A stretch of 32,030 nt of DNA. Origin: Conidiobolus incongruus B7586 (Eukaryota; Entomophthoromycota; Entomophthoromycetes; Entomophthorales; Conidiobolaceae). The position numbers and the translations under genes are program-made. The stretch is from NCBI GenBank assembly GCA_000697335.1, contig JNEM01012111.1, positions 1-32,030 on the forward strand. The letters are read 5' to 3'. The first letter of the stretch is position 1, and every line of letters starts with the position of its first letter. Of the stretch, positions 22,266 to 32,030 are shown piece after piece. The notes under the pieces were generated by a model, which was not told the origin of the DNA, did not search any database, and was given only the letters and a program-made list of their open reading frames with translations.

Positions 22266-22721
22266 ATGATTAATATCAAGGACAAACTACTTAACACAAC
22301 TCTATCAATCTCCCTCAGTGTCATATTCCTACCCATCATCTTCACAGTTGTGTGCATTATCGGCAGCTGGGGCCTGATGACAGCAATTGTAGCATTCAAC
22401 ATCATTCTCATTTACTTGAGCATTGTGTTCATCAAATCTGGCCTTCAATTCATTTACGACCTTATTCTCTGGTGCATTGAACCCGATCCCGAACTTGAAT
22501 TAATCAGGTACCAGATCGAACAAGCCAAGCAAAATCACACTAATCCGAGTAATATGATATCTGGCACAGGAGACAGGAAACCTCGGAAGACACTGGGAGA
22601 TTTGGTGGAGGATAGGATTATGGAGAGGCGACATGTACTCCTGAATAAGTTCTTTAATAATGGCGATCGTATGTTAACGATGAGTCCCGAACCTGTTAGT
22701 GATTATAGGGGCTTAAGTTAG
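22266..22721 (+). CDS. Unknown two-helix membrane protein, 151 residues
   Basis: Intronless ORF in clearly coding, less AT-rich sequence, 209 bp after PIG-L on the same strand. Two hydrophobic segments, about 14-36 (ISLSVIFLPIIFTVVCIIG) and 38-62 (MTAIVAFNIILIYLSIVF), form a likely hairpin. A charged C-terminal tail follows, with the acidic EPDPELELI and basic GDRKPRKTLGDLVEDRIMERR. I do not recognise the family. The start at 22266 is the first ATG and leaves a short polar leader. It could be a small ER or plasma-membrane protein; the tail suggests a cytosolic interaction surface. Confidence 0.75.
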   Translation: MINIKDKLLNTTLSISLSVIFLPIIFTVVCIIGSWGLMTAIVAFNIILIYLSIVFIKSGLQFIYDLILWCIEPDPELELIRYQIEQAKQNHTNPSNMISGTGDRKPRKTLGDLVEDRIMERRHVLLNKFFNNGDRMLTMSPEPVSDYRGLS

Positions 22722-23008
22722 TAGATTGAAATAAAGTCTGTGATTGTATTTTATGTTTGAATTATTTGTCCACTTTTCTTAAATCATACTTTTGACTTTA
22801 GTTATTAATTATTAATTAATTCCATGTTTTAAAGAAATTTTAAAAATTATTACTCTCATATCAAGTGAACATTTATTAAATAAAATTTAAAAAATATATT
22901 TATTACTTAACAATCTTAAAAAACTGAATATATATATATATAAAGATATCTAAAACAAAGGTAGCAACATTGATTAAATAATTGTAACGATAAATGATTG
23001 GAATAGGA
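22722..23008. other. Convergent 3' intergenic region
   Basis: 287 bp between two tail-to-tail genes, AT-rich, with a (TA)n run at about 22927-22942. It should contain both polyadenylation regions. Nothing else seen. Confidence 0.4.
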
Positions 23009-25528
23009 TTAATTATAGAGTGCGGAATCTCTCTTTCGTCGCTCTTGGTACGCTGCACTCAGCGCGAAGGATGTCGAGTGCTTGGACTTGATGCGAAGAC
23101 TAAGGCAGGGTTCACAGTATGGTTTGGATTCCAGTTCGCCAAACGGTGTATTGGGCGATATGGGTTTTGCGCATCCGTAGCATGTGAAACACTAAATAAT
23201 TATTAATAAGTTGTTACAATAGGACAATAATAAAATTACCTCAGGATGGAAATTGTTACCCTTATTCTGAACGTATTTACCGTTAATAGATTTTTTACAC
23301 TTGCTACAAGTGATTAAATTCAACTTAGGAATGCACTTAAATCCAATTAGTATCAATTCAATACGTTATATTATAATAGAATTACTTCTTTATGATATTC
23401 TTTCCCTTCGAATACAATATAAGATCCAGAAATGAATGGTTGGTTGCAGCCACAGCAGATGAAGCAATTCATATGGAAGTTGCGACCATCAGATAAGGTG
23501 TAGCATGCACCTTGAATCATCTTGCAGCATCGGCTGCATTGAATATCTTGATCAGATCCCATATCTGGCGAAAAGACGCCAGCTGATTTGGGTAAACACT
23601 AAATGTTGTGATTTAATAAACAGCTTAAGTATAAGTATAGTGATAAATTTACCTCAGAATGATATTCTTTATCCTCATGAATGCTGTAGATACCATCCTT
23701 GATGCTTTGGTCGCAGCCGTGACATAAGAAGCACTCGGGATGTAGAGCTCTGCCATCGGTGAGTTGGTACCATTTGTTCAAGAATGGCTTATGGCATTTG
23801 GAACACGATTTCTCTGTGCTGGATGTGTGGTTGTCTAATTTGCTGTAGCCAGTATGACCATTAGTTGTAGTAGCTTTAGAAGTTGTATCTGAATTAATGG
23901 TGGGTTTAATATATTCGGAATGGCGATTTGACTCAGGTTCCAATTTGATCTTGCTTTTGGAATCTGAAAGATCATAAGATTTGGGCTCAGAAGTCACTTC
24001 ACTATTTAAAGATGGGTCAGAGAATCCGTTGCTAGGTTTGGAATTTATAGGGGAAATAGCTTCAGACTCTTCTTTAGTCCTAGAAAGTGAGGACCTTAGA
24101 GGAGAAGAAATACCATTTGCCAAGTAAGTGGTGGATCTTCTAGAATTGTATACCGAACGTCTAGTAGAAGTGTCAAGGGTCGATTTTGGTATTTCACCGA
24201 TTGCAGGATCAGGGGTTGCACTCCTACTGGAAGCTGCAGGCGTCGTGGCGCTAGGCTGCGAAAATGTCGATGGAACGCTCATTCTCTTAGTCCTACGATC
24301 TTCAAATGTACCCATAATATCTCTGTGAATAGAAGGTGTACGGGATATACTGGTTCTGTGGCTTAATAAATCTTTGTAAGAAAGAGTCCCTGACATATCG
24401 GAACTAAGCTTTGGTCGATGACGGTTAATACTAGAGCTTCTTTCAATATCAGCTTGTAAATTGTCAAAAGTCTTTGAAAAGCTCTTTGATTTAGATCTCA
24501 AAATTTCCAAGTTAGAACTTAATCTGGAGCCTTTAATATCCAATTTTTCAACTTTATCCGTAATGGAATTAACCTGAGGTTCGGTATTGCTCTTAGTAAT
24601 AAACTGAGATTTCGGTCTGACAGCTGGGCTACGCGTAATCGTTACTTTAGGTTTATCGCTGATTTCTGGAGTGGAAAATTTAGATTTAGCGGATTTTGGA
24701 CCATGTTTTTCAAAACACTCGGAACAGCATGGATTTTCATCCAAATCTACTTCAGGGTAATCCATCATTATATTACAAAATGTACAGCGCATACAGTCCT
24801 AATTATTATGAATAACATATTAAAATAATATATATATGTAAGTTATTTACTTTATGCCATTTTTTAGCATTATAATAAATCCATGTAGTGGCAGATCCCG
24901 CAATGGGTAATTTACACTTTTCACTAAATTTAGTATTAATTTATGAAATAACAATATAAATGTAAATATTTAAATTTACCATTCATTTAACTTGGGTTTA
25001 GGGGTTTCAGAAGTTGATTTTTGTAAAGGTACAGCCTAATAAAAATTAAGAGGTGAATAAATTGTACATGATTGAACCATCGAAATTTAATACAAATAAA
25101 TATGAATAAATCCATTAAATTAATCAGTATAAATATATTAATACGTTTGTTGTTTATCATATTTGAAATGAACCTGATTTGATTAAATTTGGGAATAATT
25201 ACCTTGCTCTCGGGTGATGTTTCGCTAAGCGTTAATTTATGGTCTATATGACTACCTCCCAACTTCACCAAATTAGTAGGAGTTGAAGGTTTTTTATTAT
25301 CTAAATAACTAAACATAATTTAATACAAATTTTATTGAGTTAACTAATTGAATTACGTTGATCTCCAAGCGTCTCTACCGTTTAAACCACTAGCACTAGA
25401 GTCTAATAACCAAATGTAATCAATTTCATAAGCTGAATTTGTTATGAATAAAAATTACCTTTGACTTTACCACCACATCTACATCTTTCCCCAAATGCAA
25501 TTTCACCACATCGAGAACAAAAGCCCAT
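23009..25528 (-). CDS. Paxillin-like protein with four LIM domains, 9 exons
   Basis: Probable scaffold at sites of polarised growth or septation. Exons in transcript order: 25528-25459, 25402-25357, 25308-25203, 25035-24980, 24923-24851, 24798-23653, 23598-23386, 23335-23240, 23191-23009; phases close to 662 residues. It opens with a small cysteine motif (MGFCSRCGEIAFGERCRCGG), a zinc-binding-like head seen in fungal LIM proteins. LIM1 (about 93-148) starts CEKCKLPIAGSATTW and continues WHKDCMRCTFC. A ~300-residue Ser/Thr-rich basic linker follows. LIM2 (about 449-500: CSKCHKPF, HPECFLCHGC), LIM3 (about 520-571: CSRCCKMI, HMNCFICCGC) and LIM4 (about 580-632: CSKCKKSI, HPECFTCYGC, YCEPC) keep the Cys/His ligands. 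Introns fall just before the cysteine that follows the last His of LIM2 and LIM3. No RhoGAP domain follows, which argues against Lrg1/Rga1. Confidence 0.88.
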
Positions 25529-28125
25529 ATTGTATTATATTATATTATTAGATCACTATTAAATATATACCTATATACTTATTAAAAAAGATTTTGATAT
25601 TATATCTAATATTCAATTAAATTAATCAGTAAAAGCAAGAGCAAAAAGTAGACTAATAAAAAATTGAAAGAGGTTTATTTTTAGATTGCTAAATTCTCAC
25701 TATTGATTATTAGATTTCTATTACTGGAAATTGGTTGATTTAAGGTTATGATATTAAGTTAATAAAGATTTTTGATTCAGGAATTTTGCTCCCAATTTGA
25801 TATTTTATTAAAATAATTTTTCTCCTTAATATAGTAAATTATCAAATTTTTCATATTTATTGGCATCATGTTTATTTAATTTTTGATTGTTACTGATAAT
25901 TGAAAGTTTAAAATATCATAAAAATTATGTTTTTTATTTTTAAATTTATTAATTACTAATATCCTTTATTCAATAACTTAGGTTCTTTGGCCTATTCTAT
26001 TAGAGTACAAAATACTAATTTGAATACTAAATTTGGCAAATATTAAAGTATCAAATTGAACAAAATTGTATTACATTTTTTTTATCAATTGAAAAAACTC
26101 TAATATTCAAATATAAAATATATATTAATTATTATAAATCATTAATATATCAATTAATCAAATCGATTTAATTATATTTTTATACTTACAAATTATGATG
26201 TCAATGTTATATGATTTCAAAATACACAATTCATGTAATCCAATCACTCCTAAGGATCCATCCGCTGTACAGTTGTTCAACTCTGGATTTAACATCACCT
26301 TAACACAAGTAACGAAGATCTCTTTCAAACTCTAATGAAATTAATTCACTAGTATTTAGTTAATTAAAATATAAAATGCTACAATTCATAATTTCAATCG
26401 GAAGTTTTTATTACAAATAATTATCCATCTATTAAATTAAATTTTTTCGGAATTAATTTATCAATGGTTAGTCCAATGCTATTGGTCGTATGAGGCTTAG
26501 CCTATTATATATTTTGTAGTATTTATTTTTTATGATATTATCACGATTCTTAAAGGATTATTATTGATAATACTTTATAGATGTATTATATTTTAAAAAA
26601 TTTATTATTTGAGCATTTGACTATAATAAAATATGATATGTTGGTAAATTATTTCTCATTAATTGTGACTTTTATTCAGTTCACGAACCAAATAGATATT
26701 TGAAAGATAAAAATATTGACTTATTGATAACTGTTTGAAAATATTGAAATTTGATCTAGTGTAATTATTATAACTGTTTCAAGTTCTTGGTAGCTATGGT
26801 AATGTATTCATTAAATTTTAAATGATATGACATAATAAGATTTTAACAAATAATTCATTATATATATTCTCATAAAAAATTTAATTTCAAGCTTTAATCT
26901 TTGATTGACTTAAAACTAATCACTGTTCACCTATAAGTTATAATACTTGTTATGTTGAATCATTATTTTCAATATATAAATCACTTTGAATAGCCATTAC
27001 TTTTTATTTTAAAATCTCAATTCCAATATTATAGTATGATAACATTGTAATTGAATATATTCATAATATTATTTAGTTTATTTCATAATTGAATAATTAG
27101 CTCCTCCTAGAACATACATTAATATTTTGTCATTTATTTTTATATTTTAAATATAGTTATATTGAACAAAAATTCAATATAATTTTTATATTCTTATCAT
27201 TTATTTTAAATTATCAGTATTATAATCCTTGACTAAGTTAATTTTGTAGCTATAAATGTAGTGCTTTTTCATTAAATTTGAAAATTTTTTATACTAAGTT
27301 CCTATGCAAATTTGAGTGAATAATGCTATTGGTTTATAATTTAAAATCAATTAGTATTATATAATAAATGTAAATATTAATATTAATATTAATATATTTT
27401 TTAGATTTTTTACATGTTATTCTTTTTATAACATTTTAAATTTACATTTTATCTTTTATTTTTAATATTTATTGCAATAACCAAAAGTAACCTGGAATTG
27501 TATCAAATAATAAGCATTTAATAATTTTTTTGTATTATAATACTTATGCATTGCTATTAAGTTATAACTAACTCTAATGAATGCACTAAACATCATTTCA
27601 AAATATTCCTACCATTCTAACCCTTAAAAACCTAACTTCATGCTATCAAATTGAATAAATTTAGCCAGAATGCGCCTAATTGTATCTATATTGATATTGA
27701 CTTGAAATGCATTATTAATGTTATGGTTTATTATTTGATATATAGAATGATAATTATATTAATAAAATCATCCGATTATCAATCAATTTATGATATATTT
27801 AATTTATTAATTATAAAATTGGATAAAAAATCATTTGACTTGAATATTTTAGTGTAACTATTTGAATAAAATATGATTTATTAAATTGATATTAAATATT
27901 CAAAAATTGGTATTATTTTCAATATATAATAAAAATAACAAAATAGTATATGCTCTTTTTTAATCATTAACATATTATTCTCAAAAATAGAACTATAATA
28001 TCACAAAAATCAAATGTAAGAATGAAACACTTTAAACCAACCCAATAAGAATTTTAGGGATTAAAATATGATTTTTTAGCTTGTGCAAAAGTTAATCCTT
28101 TCTATTGAATTAAAAAAAATATAAA
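25529..28125. other. Divergent intergenic region between the LIM and GYP1 genes
   Basis: About 2.6 kb of AT-rich DNA that must carry both promoters. Apart from the compositional island at about 26195-26335, all frames are broken. ORFs such as one at 27651-27857 have only AT-driven codons and are not supported. Confidence 0.4.
26195..26335. other. Isolated less-AT-rich island with short open frames on both strands
   Basis: Plus strand: 46 codons from an ATG at 26195 to a TAA at 26333-26335. Minus strand: an open frame with text like LNPELNNCTADGSLGVIGLH, preceded by an acceptor-like TTAG. The composition stands out sharply from both sides. It could be an orphan exon, a gene fragment or a conserved non-coding element. 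I cannot choose a strand. Confidence 0.25.
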
Positions 28126-30227
28126 ATGGGGTTTTGGTCAAGTAATAAAGCTAAGGTACCTGGTAGGTGAGTATCATTTCAATTTATATCAATAAAATAA
28201 ATATATGTGAAATATGTAGTGAAATTAATATGTCGAATAGAGTTATAGTTTCTCAAAATATACCCAACTCTACTCAATCCAAACGCTATGATAGTCGATT
28301 GCTAGGCACAAAAGAACCTATTTCTTGTTTATTTGAAAATGAATTTAGTACTGGGTATTTTTTCCTCTCATTTTTTTAGTGTAGAATTAAATGATTATAT
28401 ATACTATTTTAAATTTATTCATTATTCGCTCTAAAAGTTTATTTACAATTTTAAATTTAGATTTGAGACTATTCAAGATAGTACTTGGGGTTGGGATGCG
28501 AATATCGAAAATGACAAACTTGTTCAAGAATTTTTAAAACCTGTTCAACTTAATACATTCCAACCAACTAATACCAATTCAACTTCTGAAAGTAAGTTAG
28601 CTATTAACATGATTTGAAATTAATATAATTAAATCATGTTATTAGATTTATCTCCTCCTTCCACTCATTTAAAATCCAAATCCGAATCCCATATCTCGCA
28701 ATTCAAACCAACTGAAACCGATAGAACTTCCAATTCCAAGTCACCTTTGTCAAAAACTCCTGAATTAGACACTAGAACCGAAAAATTTCAAAATTTATTA
28801 AATGAAACGAATGTATCCCTTGGTACTCTGATATTGATAATTTATAATTTTAGAAATTTATCAATATATTAGATGCTTTGAGAAAGTTGAGTTGGAAGGG
28901 GATTCCAAATCAGTATCGTGCTGAAAGTTGGAAATTGTTATTAGTAATTGATAACTGGGTTAGTGTGAGTATTCTTCTTAATGCTATTGCCAATGTAGGG
29001 CTATGCTTCAAGTAACTCTGAGAGAAGACAAGAGTCTCTGGCTAGAAAGAGAGAAGAATACTTTAATATTAGTAAACAGTTATTCAGTCATGGTGAAGAG
29101 AGTTTGGATAAGGCTATCTTTCAACAGGTATATTTTCAATGGACTCATTTGTTTAATATAGTGAATATTGATTAATTTGATTATAGATTTCGATTGATTT
29201 ACCTCGTACTTTCCCTACCATCACCTTATTTCATCAACCTCAAATCAGAAAGGTACTGCATTCATTTCAACTATTCATGGATTATATTAATATTAGAATG
29301 TTAATATAGATAATGGAAAGAATCCTTTACACTTGGTCAATCCGTCATCCAGCTAGTGGTTATGTTCAAGGCATTAATGATATTGTAACTCCCTTCATTT
29401 ATGTATTTTTAGTTCCATTTCTACCAAAAGGCAAGTTATATCTATATCCACTCTAATTTTTATTAATTCAATCATTATAGATCAAGAACCCGAGGATTTC
29501 GATGTCAGTATCTTGCCAGAAGAAACTCTTGGATTGATAGAAGCTGACTCATTTTGGTGTTTTTCAAAATTAATGGATGGAATTCAAGTACTTGTTATAT
29601 TATTATATATATTATCCAATATAATAACTACATTAATAGGATAACTACACATTTGCCCAAAGAGGTATTCAAAGACAGTTGAGTAACTTGAAGCTACTCA
29701 TTGAAAGAGCTGAGAGTAAGAAATATAATGAACGCAGCCGAAATTTTGTTCTTAGTATTTTTAGGCCAATTAGCCCAACATTTATCAAATGAAAATGTTG
29801 AATTCATTCAATTTGCATTTCGTTGGATGAATTGCTTATTGTTAAGAGAAGTCAATCTCAAGAGTGCTATTCGTATGTGGGATACATATCTGGTAAATTT
29901 ATTTTATTATTATCAATTTCCATAAAGTCAATATTGATTTGTTATAGTCTGAAGGATTTGACAACTTTTCGGACTTTCATCTATATGTATGTGCTGCATT
30001 TTTAAAGAAATTTAAACATGATTTATGTTGCAAAGACTTTCAAGTAAGTTAGCAGCTGAACTATCATATCTTCATCTGCAACTCATAAATATCTAATTTA
30101 GGAAATTCTACTATTTTTGCAAAATCCACCTACCAAAAATTGGAAAGACTCAGATATTGAAATATTATTATCAGAAGCTTATCTATTGCAGTCCTTGTTT
30201 AAAAATGCTCCCAATTTGTGGAGTTAA
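28126..30227 (+). CDS. GYP1: TBC-domain Rab GTPase-activating protein, Gyp1/TBC1D22 type, 13 exons
   Basis: Stimulates GTP hydrolysis by Rab GTPases (Ypt1-type in yeast) at the Golgi. Exons: 28126-28166, 28220-28354, 28461-28591, 28646-28812, 28854-28943, 28999-29127, 29187-29252, 29310-29430, 29481-29587, 29640-29715, 29765-29892, 29948-30043, 30102-30227; phases close to 470 residues, close to the family norm of about 500. A polar N-terminal ~145 residues precede the TBC domain, which starts near LRKLSWKGIPNQYRAESWKL. The arginine finger (ISIDLPRTFP) and glutamine finger (YVQGINDI) are both present, then VEFIQFAFRWMNCLLLRE and RMWDTYL, the Gyp1/TBC1D22 signature. The intron after exon 8 begins with GC instead of GT. 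The ATG is preceded by an A-rich leader. The junction of exons 10 and 11 is the least certain. Confidence 0.92.
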
Positions 30228-31599
30228 CGCATATACTTCCAAAAACGCTATCATGTAAAAATTATTTTATTATTTATATTCTAATTTAATAAATACTGAA
30301 TGATCACAAGATCATTATCTCTTGTTTCGAATTCAATTATATTTTTAACTGCAATAACTATTCTAGTGGAATTCAGTATTATAAAAGATATATGACGCAG
30401 CAAAATATTAAGAATAATATGAATCACAATATACTATTAATAGACTATAAATTCTTTATTATTTTCAATAAATTTGCTGATTTTCGGGAAATATATGTTT
30501 TAAAGTTTTTTTCTATATTAATGCCTGTTATTATTGCTATTACACTAGTTTAGTTATAATTTTGATTTTCAATTTTATTTAGTATTGAATTTTGAAAACC
30601 TTTTTTAACTGTTTAAAATTAGTAAATTTCTGTTATTCTCTTTAAAACTAATTTATTTTAATAACCTACTAAAAATGTCCGATTTTGTTATTATTATCAT
30701 AATACGTATTAGGAAATCTGTGTTATGATTAATTTAAATAAAAGAGAAATATCTGCGGAATGCCAGGCAACTGTTAGAGGGATAGAAAGTTTATTAGTTT
30801 AAGTCAGACAGCTGGAAGGATCTTAATCGAGTTCGTCTGTTTGAAGTTAGATATAATTCTGGGTTTGATATAGAGTGAATTGGGTTAGGTGATTTATGAG
30901 GTTTTCCAGTGGCTTGCATAATCAACCAATTAAAAGTTAGAGCGAAAGTAGTTGATATGCGAAGGAAGAATGATCTTTACATTAGATTGATGTAAGTATA
31001 TTTAGTAGGTTAGGAGTCGCCTGACTCGTAACAATGATATTCTTTTATCAATTAATTTTAATTATATTTTTAAGAATTTTACCCAAAAACATATAATAGC
31101 TTGATAAACGAATCCTACCTTGACTCACTATCTTTTTCTGTCCTGGAATAACTTTATTACCAAAAATCCGTTTAAATTATATAATAAATTTTTCTTCAAA
31201 TTTTTTCATTTTTTTATAGTTACAATTGTACAAATATAAACCTAAAAAATGTGAAGTATATTTATTCATAATTGGCCCAGTTTATAATTTTAAATAATAT
31301 ATTTATATTGAATTAATTTGAAAATATTAGATTTTCATAATAATCTAGTCATAATATGTTTCTAATAATAAAGACATTATATCTAATCTATATATTCTTG
31401 CTATTATCTAGTAATCAAAATATTTTGAATATAATTTTTGATAATTCTCTATAATAAAAACTTGCAGTTATTGAATTTTTTCCAATACCAATATATTGAT
31501 TATTAAAATATTAAAACAATTTAAGTATTGCTGTATTTGAAATTAACCTCAATTATATTTAAATAAGTAATTTTAATGATTTGGTAATTTTTAAATTTT
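30228..31599. other. GYP1 3' flank and spacer
   Basis: AT-rich DNA with no supported gene except a less AT-rich patch at about 30740-31030. The first part should be the GYP1 3' UTR. Confidence 0.35.
30794..30919 (-). CDS. Possible 41-residue ORF or exon in a compositional island
   Basis: ATG at 30919 to TAA at 30794-30796, polar and basic text (KPHKSPNPIHSISNPELYL, SNRRTRLRSFQLSDLN) within the only G+C-richer patch of this spacer. There is no family match, no clear splice partner and no start context to rely on. The patch also holds a 5-bp hairpin near 31014-31027. It may be a gene fragment, a decayed repeat or an RNA. Confidence 0.2.
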   Translation of the reverse strand: MQATGKPHKSPNPIHSISNPELYLTSNRRTRLRSFQLSDLN

Positions 31600-32030
31600 T
31601 TTGGAGATATTATTTAATATTTTAAATAAAGGAAATTATTTATGATTGAAAAATATATTTTAATACATAATATATAAAAAATAAATATATAATATAAAAT
31701 TAATAATCATTTTTATTATTTTACCTATTTATCATATTTTCAACAAATTTCTAATATTTAAAAAATAATTTTTTTTATTAAATAATTAAATTTTTTTATA
31801 AAATTTTTTATAAGGTAAATTTTAATTATTTAAAAAAATTATAATTACATAGGTTATAATCTAATGAATATATTAAATATAATAATTATTTCTAATAAAA
31901 ATTATTAGAAAGCATTTATAACTATATTTTTATATTTTTTATAATTATTATATAAACTAATAGGTCTTTTATATTATATTAAAAATATTAATTAAAAATA
32001 ATTTTATTTAAAAAATAATATAATATTTAT
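31600..32030. repeat. AT-eroded TIR element, copy 3 (window-edge partial)
   Basis: Follows copy 1 from its left end in the same orientation: 31670-32030 tracks about 60-450 with scattered point differences and small gaps. The element continues past the window end. It flanks the gene block opposite copy 1, so the gene-bearing DNA is bracketed by members of one repeat family. Confidence 0.6.

Noticed and set aside
22994-23206. Plus ORF, first considered as an RNA gene because of its G+C
   Set aside because: It is the antisense of the last LIM exon, where LIM4 ligands are clear on the minus strand.
27651-27857. 68-codon ORF
   Set aside because: Same AT-driven composition and no upstream ATG or splice context; chance frame.

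Overview
The window looks like nuclear DNA of a filamentous, probably early-diverging (Mucoromycota-like) fungus. The evidence is a Rax2 cortical polarity marker, an exocyst Sec8, a fungal-type LIM protein that opens with a cysteine motif, genes split by many short AT-rich GT-AG introns (mostly about 40-80 nt), and extremely AT-rich spacers. The phylum is inference. I saw no tRNA, rRNA or CRISPR by eye.

Layout. 1-1570 is an eroded repeat with long terminal inverted repeats, almost pure A/T. 1815-5611 (minus) is SEC8 in 12 exons. 5612-7445 is non-coding. 7450-13130 is an accessory island: a 325-bp repeat fragment, a second inverted copy of the terminal-inverted-repeat element, a long decayed or recoded reading frame, a small secreted LRAT/NlpC-like ORF divergent from an ORF with a myristoylation-type N-terminus, and a decayed spliced gene with a tyrosine-recombinase-like signature that contains the better preserved copy of the 325-bp repeat. 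13131-16246 is non-coding, with structured inverted repeats before RAX2. 16247-20443 (plus) is RAX2, intronless. 20981-22056 (plus) is a PIG-L/GPI12 deacetylase in 5 exons with one frame problem in an A8 run. 22266-22721 (plus) is an unknown two-helix membrane protein. 23009-25528 (minus) is a paxillin-like protein with four LIM domains, 9 exons. 28126-30227 (plus) is a Gyp1/TBC1D22-type Rab GAP, 13 exons. 31600-32030 is a third copy of the repeat seen at the start, cut by the window end.

Biology. Four of the five recognised genes (SEC8, RAX2, the LIM protein, GYP1) belong to polarised growth and vesicle traffic at the hyphal tip; PIG-L makes an early GPI-anchor intermediate in the ER. This neighbourhood may be coincidental. 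Repeats are heavily and directionally shifted towards A/T: one repeat pair differs by roughly 48 C-to-T or G-to-A changes against about 3 reverse transitions and about 5 transversions (counted by eye). This suggests a RIP-like or methylation/deamination process acting on repeats while genes keep a balanced composition.

Exon coordinates were derived by eye from splice sites and frame continuity. In the five recognised genes the phases close across all exons, except for one extra base in PIG-L.
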